This document shows, one piece after another, positions 4,038-6,688 of a DNA stretch of 6,688 bases (positions are counted from its first letter, which is position 1; each line of letters opens with the position of its first letter). The notes under the pieces are model-generated. The model was not told the origin of the DNA, made no database searches, and was given only the letters and a program-made list of their open reading frames with translations. The stretch comes from Eubacteriales bacterium (GTDB taxonomy: Bacteria; Bacillota; Clostridia; Lachnospirales; Lachnospiraceae): the NCBI GenBank assembly GCA_030536565.1, contig JAUNPT010000111.1:840-7527 (forward strand). The letters run 5' to 3'. Position numbers and translations under genes: made by a program.

Positions 4038-6149
4038 ATGAAACAAGTAATAATTAACAGTGGAAAAATGTTAAAAAAAAGAATGCTGAAAATATTCCTA
4101 AGCTTTGCGTTTATAACGCTGGCGGTGTTTTTCTCAATGAAAATATTTGCTTCAGATTATGAATATGAAGTGAATTTTTCAAGAGATATATGGATTGACT
4201 TGGATTATGGAACAATAAATGATATGTTTTACATGATTAATGTTGACAGAGATGGAAATGGTTATTATAGCGGGCAATGGATAAATGGACTGGGAATAGG
4301 TTATATTTTCAAAGACCGGGATAATAATGACCATACAATTGAATGCTATGAAGACCATCAGGGCGATATCGATGTAGACTGGTTTAATAACAGATACTGG
4401 TATGACATTAATGATAATAAAATGCATCAGCATACAGACTGTGTAGGTGTAACTCCATGGGTATATATAGAAACACCTGCCAGAGAAGGATATACGTTTG
4501 ATGGCTGGGAAACAGATACAACAGTAGAATATTATGGCGGCTACTATCGTTTCAGAGCCAGCTGCTATGCTAATGGCGGTGGAGATTTACACATAAAGGC
4601 AAAGTGGAAAGCATATATGGAAACTGGCTGGGATGAAGGATTTTCGGGAGTATCTGGAACAAACCAGTGGTATGCGGCAGGAGATACTGCAACACTTGCA
4701 GCAAAACTAAAGCCGGGCTATATGTTTGACTATGCAGAAGATTTGGATAATGGAGCAAGATATTATGCTAATCCAGACACATGGCTTATGAATGGCAGCA
4801 GACGGGTATATCTTCATTCTGTACCAATAGACATATTTGTAAATTACTATGCTAATGGTGGTTCTGAAAATAACTATTATTCAAAATATAGTGCCGCATC
4901 GACAGCTAACAAATATGATAAAAACATATTTTCAAAGACGGGATATACATTTGCAGGATACTCACAGGATAGCGGCGGGGCTATACAGCATCAGCCGGGA
5001 GATCTGGTCTATACAATAAGCGGTAATACAACTATCAGAAATGCATCTAACAGTAATATGTGTGTTGATATAGCTGAATATGGACGTGATAATGGTTCCA
5101 ACATATGGACTTCTGATTATAATGGGAGCTGGAATCAGCAGTGGGCATTTGTTTACTGGGGAGAAGAAAACGGAGTACCATACTGGCGCATACAAAATCC
5201 AGAGACATGTAAGGTACTTGATGTAGATGGAATGATTGGAAAAAATGGTGCGAATGTTCATTTGTATCAGTGGAATGGAACAGATAACCAGTTATGGACA
5301 ATAGAAATGCCGGAAAGCGGAACTGACCAGTTCGTATACATAAGGTCAAAGACAGGACAATACTATCTTGATATTAATGGATATGATGCATGTGAGCAGG
5401 CAGATATTCAGATATGGGAAAAGGATAATGGACGAGACCAGTTGTGGAGAGCATGGGAGGCAACAGTAAACTGCTATGCTAATTGGAAACAGGAAGCTGC
5501 TAAAGTAACAAAGTATACGGTAAGACACTGGCAGCAGAATGTAGACGGGAGCATAAATAAATTCGATTCTGAAAATTATACTTTAAAAGATACAGATGTT
5601 TTTACCGGGACAGTTGATACAAAGGTTAAACCAAATGTCAGAAAATATGAGGGCTTTACAAGTCCGCAGGTTCAAGAGCTGGTTGTTTTAGGAGACGGTT
5701 TATCTGAGGTAGATTATTACTATTCAAGAAATAATTATACGATACATTTTGATGCAAATGGAGGAGGTAATGGGCCGGAAGATGTTGTTGTTAAGTATGG
5801 AGAAGTTTATCAGCTTGAAAAAACACCAGAAAGAACAGGATATTTATTTAAAAGCTGGAGCACTGTTTCAAATGGTGCAGGGGTATCATTTGCACCGCTT
5901 TCAAAATTAAAAAATCTTACAACAGTGAATGGAGCAGTAGTAACACTTTATGCTATATGGACTGACAGGGAGTTTGAAACCATAAAGATAGCCAATAGCT
6001 GGCATGGAGGAACATTTGTAAGGAGAACTGCCAAAGATGAGCAATGGTATAATACGGTAGGCAGATGGAAAATAAATGAGCCTATTCCAATGGAGCATGT
6101 AGAGGAAATATGGTACATAAGTCCAGATGGAACAATAATACGGGGGTAA
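4038..6149 (+). CDS. Secreted InlB B-repeat protein with an inserted ricin-type lectin domain (putative adhesin)
   Basis: The 703-residue product starts at ATG 4038 after AAGGA (4024-4028). A basic start and hydrophobic helix (about residues 19-36) end in a likely signal peptidase site after IFA (residue 39). Residues 40-145 are aromatic- and Asp-rich with no family I recognise. A B-repeat-like segment covers about 148-190 (EGYTFDGW to IKAKW), followed by a degenerate unit to about 262. Residues 265-330 begin a second B-repeat (YYANGG, KTGYTFAGY) whose last strand (VNCYANW, 477-483) appears only after a three-lobed ricin-type beta-trefoil at about 331-472. The trefoil has QQW at 367-369, QLW at 418-420 and QLW at 468-470, about 50 residues apart. 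Residues 490-565 are the YTVRHWQQN...DYYYSRN module that often links B-repeats. A third B-repeat is at 567-641, then a tail of 62 residues. No LPxTG, GW or S-layer anchor is seen. Ricin-type folds usually bind sugars, so glycan or mucin adhesion is the likely role. Confidence 0.85.
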   Translation: MKQVIINSGKMLKKRMLKIFLSFAFITLAVFFSMKIFASDYEYEVNFSRDIWIDLDYGTINDMFYMINVDRDGNGYYSGQWINGLGIGYIFKDRDNNDHTIECYEDHQGDIDVDWFNNRYWYDINDNKMHQHTDCVGVTPWVYIETPAREGYTFDGWETDTTVEYYGGYYRFRASCYANGGGDLHIKAKWKAYMETGWDEGFSGVSGTNQWYAAGDTATLAAKLKPGYMFDYAEDLDNGARYYANPDTWLMNGSRRVYLHSVPIDIFVNYYANGGSENNYYSKYSAASTANKYDKNIFSKTGYTFAGYSQDSGGAIQHQPGDLVYTISGNTTIRNASNSNMCVDIAEYGRDNGSNIWTSDYNGSWNQQWAFVYWGEENGVPYWRIQNPETCKVLDVDGMIGKNGANVHLYQWNGTDNQLWTIEMPESGTDQFVYIRSKTGQYYLDINGYDACEQADIQIWEKDNGRDQLWRAWEATVNCYANWKQEAAKVTKYTVRHWQQNVDGSINKFDSENYTLKDTDVFTGTVDTKVKPNVRKYEGFTSPQVQELVVLGDGLSEVDYYYSRNNYTIHFDANGGGNGPEDVVVKYGEVYQLEKTPERTGYLFKSWSTVSNGAGVSFAPLSKLKNLTTVNGAVVTLYAIWTDREFETIKIANSWHGGTFVRRTAKDEQWYNTVGRWKINEPIPMEHVEEIWYISPDGTIIRG
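5028..5453 (+). other. Ricin-type beta-trefoil lectin domain within the adhesin gene
   Basis: This encodes residues 331-472 of the adhesin. The three lobes each contain a sugar-site-like strand (CVDIAEYG, KVLDVDGM, YYLDINGY) and end in QQW, QLW and QLW. The near-equal spacing of 51 and 50 residues between the QxW motifs is what the family shows. It contains Cys342, Cys391 and Cys452. Confidence 0.85.
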
Positions 6150-6161
6150 TCAGATAACGGG

Positions 6162-6214
6162 TATAAAAGGTGCAAAGCTTTTATAAATACATAAAGGACC
6201 CTGCACCTTTTATA
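6162..6214. terminator. Candidate bidirectional terminator between convergent genes
   Basis: TATAAAAGGTGCA (6162-6174) and TGCACCTTTTATA (6202-6214) are perfect 13-base inverted arms around a 27-base loop. A-rich then T-rich ends give a short U tract on both strands. The site sits exactly between the stops of the plus-strand adhesin gene (6149) and the minus-strand membrane-protein gene (6220). The long loop makes it less certain than the terminator at 3941-3970. Confidence 0.65.
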
Positions 6215-6219
6215 GTGGT

Positions 6220-6579
6220 TTATGGGCTGGCAAAGCCGCCTGTAAGACTGGCGATGACACAGACAATAAGGCTTCTTGAGGCCTCACTTATATCTGCGCC
6301 TGCGCCCTTGCTTATAATTGTGGAAGCAATTGCTAAAATTGCATAGTATAGAATGCCGAAGAGAAGTCCCCATAGCAGTTTTTTGTGTTTCTCACCAGAT
6401 GCAAGAAACAGGCCGCCAAGAAAACACGAAAGTGCATATGTGATTATTATGCCTGTGGTGATTAGCCAGTTTGAAATGTTGAATTTGTATAGGGCGAAGG
6501 ATAAAAGCAGAAGTAATATTATAGTTATTATATAGCCGCCCATAAGTGCTTTTAAAATTCTGACTGTCCGATATTTCAT
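6220..6579 (-). CDS. DUF3792 / TIGR04086-family four-helix membrane protein (YrzE-like)
   Basis: This 119-residue hydrophobic protein on the minus strand has about four membrane helices (residues 10-30, 38-60, 67-90 and 101-118). A basic start, MKYRTVRILKALMGG, is followed by a conserved-looking loop GGLFLASGEKHKKLLWGLLFG between helices 2 and 3 and a Gly-rich end, ASLTGGF. Size, helix count and these motifs match the Firmicute family of uncharacterised membrane proteins TIGR04086/DUF3792, to which B. subtilis YrzE belongs. The family's function is unknown. The start codon (6577-6579) follows GGAG (minus strand, 6591-6594) with an 11-base gap, a little long. It faces the adhesin gene and shares the inverted repeat at 6162-6214 as its end. 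Nothing ties it to the Tad-like locus; it is probably a housekeeping gene at the locus border. Confidence 0.8.
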   Translation of the reverse strand: MKYRTVRILKALMGGYIITIILLLLLSFALYKFNISNWLITTGIIITYALSCFLGGLFLASGEKHKKLLWGLLFGILYYAILAIASTIISKGAGADISEASRSLIVCVIASLTGGFASP

Positions 6580-6653
6580 TTTGCAGGATTCTCCAATGCT
6601 GACTGCTAGCTTAACATATCATATGAGGAGAACGTCCAAATAATTCCCTATTC

Positions 6654-6682
6654 TTGACAGTATATACAGATTTTAGTATACT
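6654..6682 (+). promoter_or_regulatory. Strong sigma-A promoter at the right edge
   Basis: TTGACA (6654-6659) and TATACT (6677-6682) are separated by exactly 17 bases. The -35 is perfect and the -10 has one mismatch. It points out of the window and is divergent from the DUF3792 gene, so its target lies beyond base 6688. The -10 is part of the 8-bp palindrome AGTATACT (6675-6682), and AGTATA recurs at 6659-6664, giving inverted copies that could bind a repressor. The rest of 6580-6653 holds only the leader of the minus-strand gene; I see no clear promoter for that gene. Confidence 0.75.
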
Positions 6683-6688
6683 AGGAGT

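Noticed and set aside
4179..6175. Several minus-strand frames of 60-100 codons opposite the adhesin gene
   Set aside because: They are shadows of an AT-rich, Tyr- and Asn-rich coding sequence, and none has a convincing domain or ribosome site.
6601..6653. Promoter for the minus-strand DUF3792 gene
   Set aside because: TTGGAC (minus strand) has no good -10 at 16-18 bases; TATGAT is only 10 bases away, so no pair is convincing.

Overview
The window is AT-rich DNA with Gram-positive features: strong GGAGG-type ribosome binding sites, TTG and GTG starts, a lipoprotein box, TTGACA/TATACT promoters and a DUF3792-type membrane protein. This suggests a Firmicute, most likely a gut Clostridium relative of the Lachnospiraceae type. 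That taxonomic guess rests on gene style and families, not on a search.

Positions 1-3127 are the end of a plus-strand operon for a Tad-like (type II secretion / type IV pilus-related) machine. In order it encodes the C-terminal half of a divergent CpaF/TadA-family ATPase (open at the left edge), a membrane platform protein that looks like two T2SSF halves fused together (TadB/TadC or GspF-like), two tiny membrane proteins of 35 and 49 residues that resemble each other at the N-terminus, and two proteins of about 120-140 residues with one N-terminal membrane anchor (TadE-like or pseudopilin-like). From 2076 to 3127 the genes touch or overlap, which suggests translational coupling.

Positions 3128-3971 hold a separate unit: a near-consensus promoter, a 17-bp palindrome in the leader, a lipoprotein with a Thr/Glu/Ala/Pro-rich stalk and a small C-terminal head, then a perfect 30-bp palindrome and a classic intrinsic terminator.

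Positions 4038-6149 encode a 703-residue secreted protein with InlB-type B-repeats and a three-lobed ricin-type (QxW) lectin domain that appears to be inserted inside one B-repeat. It looks like an adhesin or carbohydrate-binding surface protein, and it has no sortase motif or C-terminal anchor. The inferred theme is a surface apparatus: the Tad-like machine builds a fibre or secretes proteins, and the lipoprotein and the lectin protein could be its envelope partner and its adhesive cargo. That link rests on neighbourhood alone.

At 6162-6214 a 13-bp inverted repeat lies between the adhesin gene and a convergent minus-strand gene for a four-helix DUF3792/TIGR04086 membrane protein (6220-6579). 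The right edge carries a strong plus-strand promoter for a gene outside the window.
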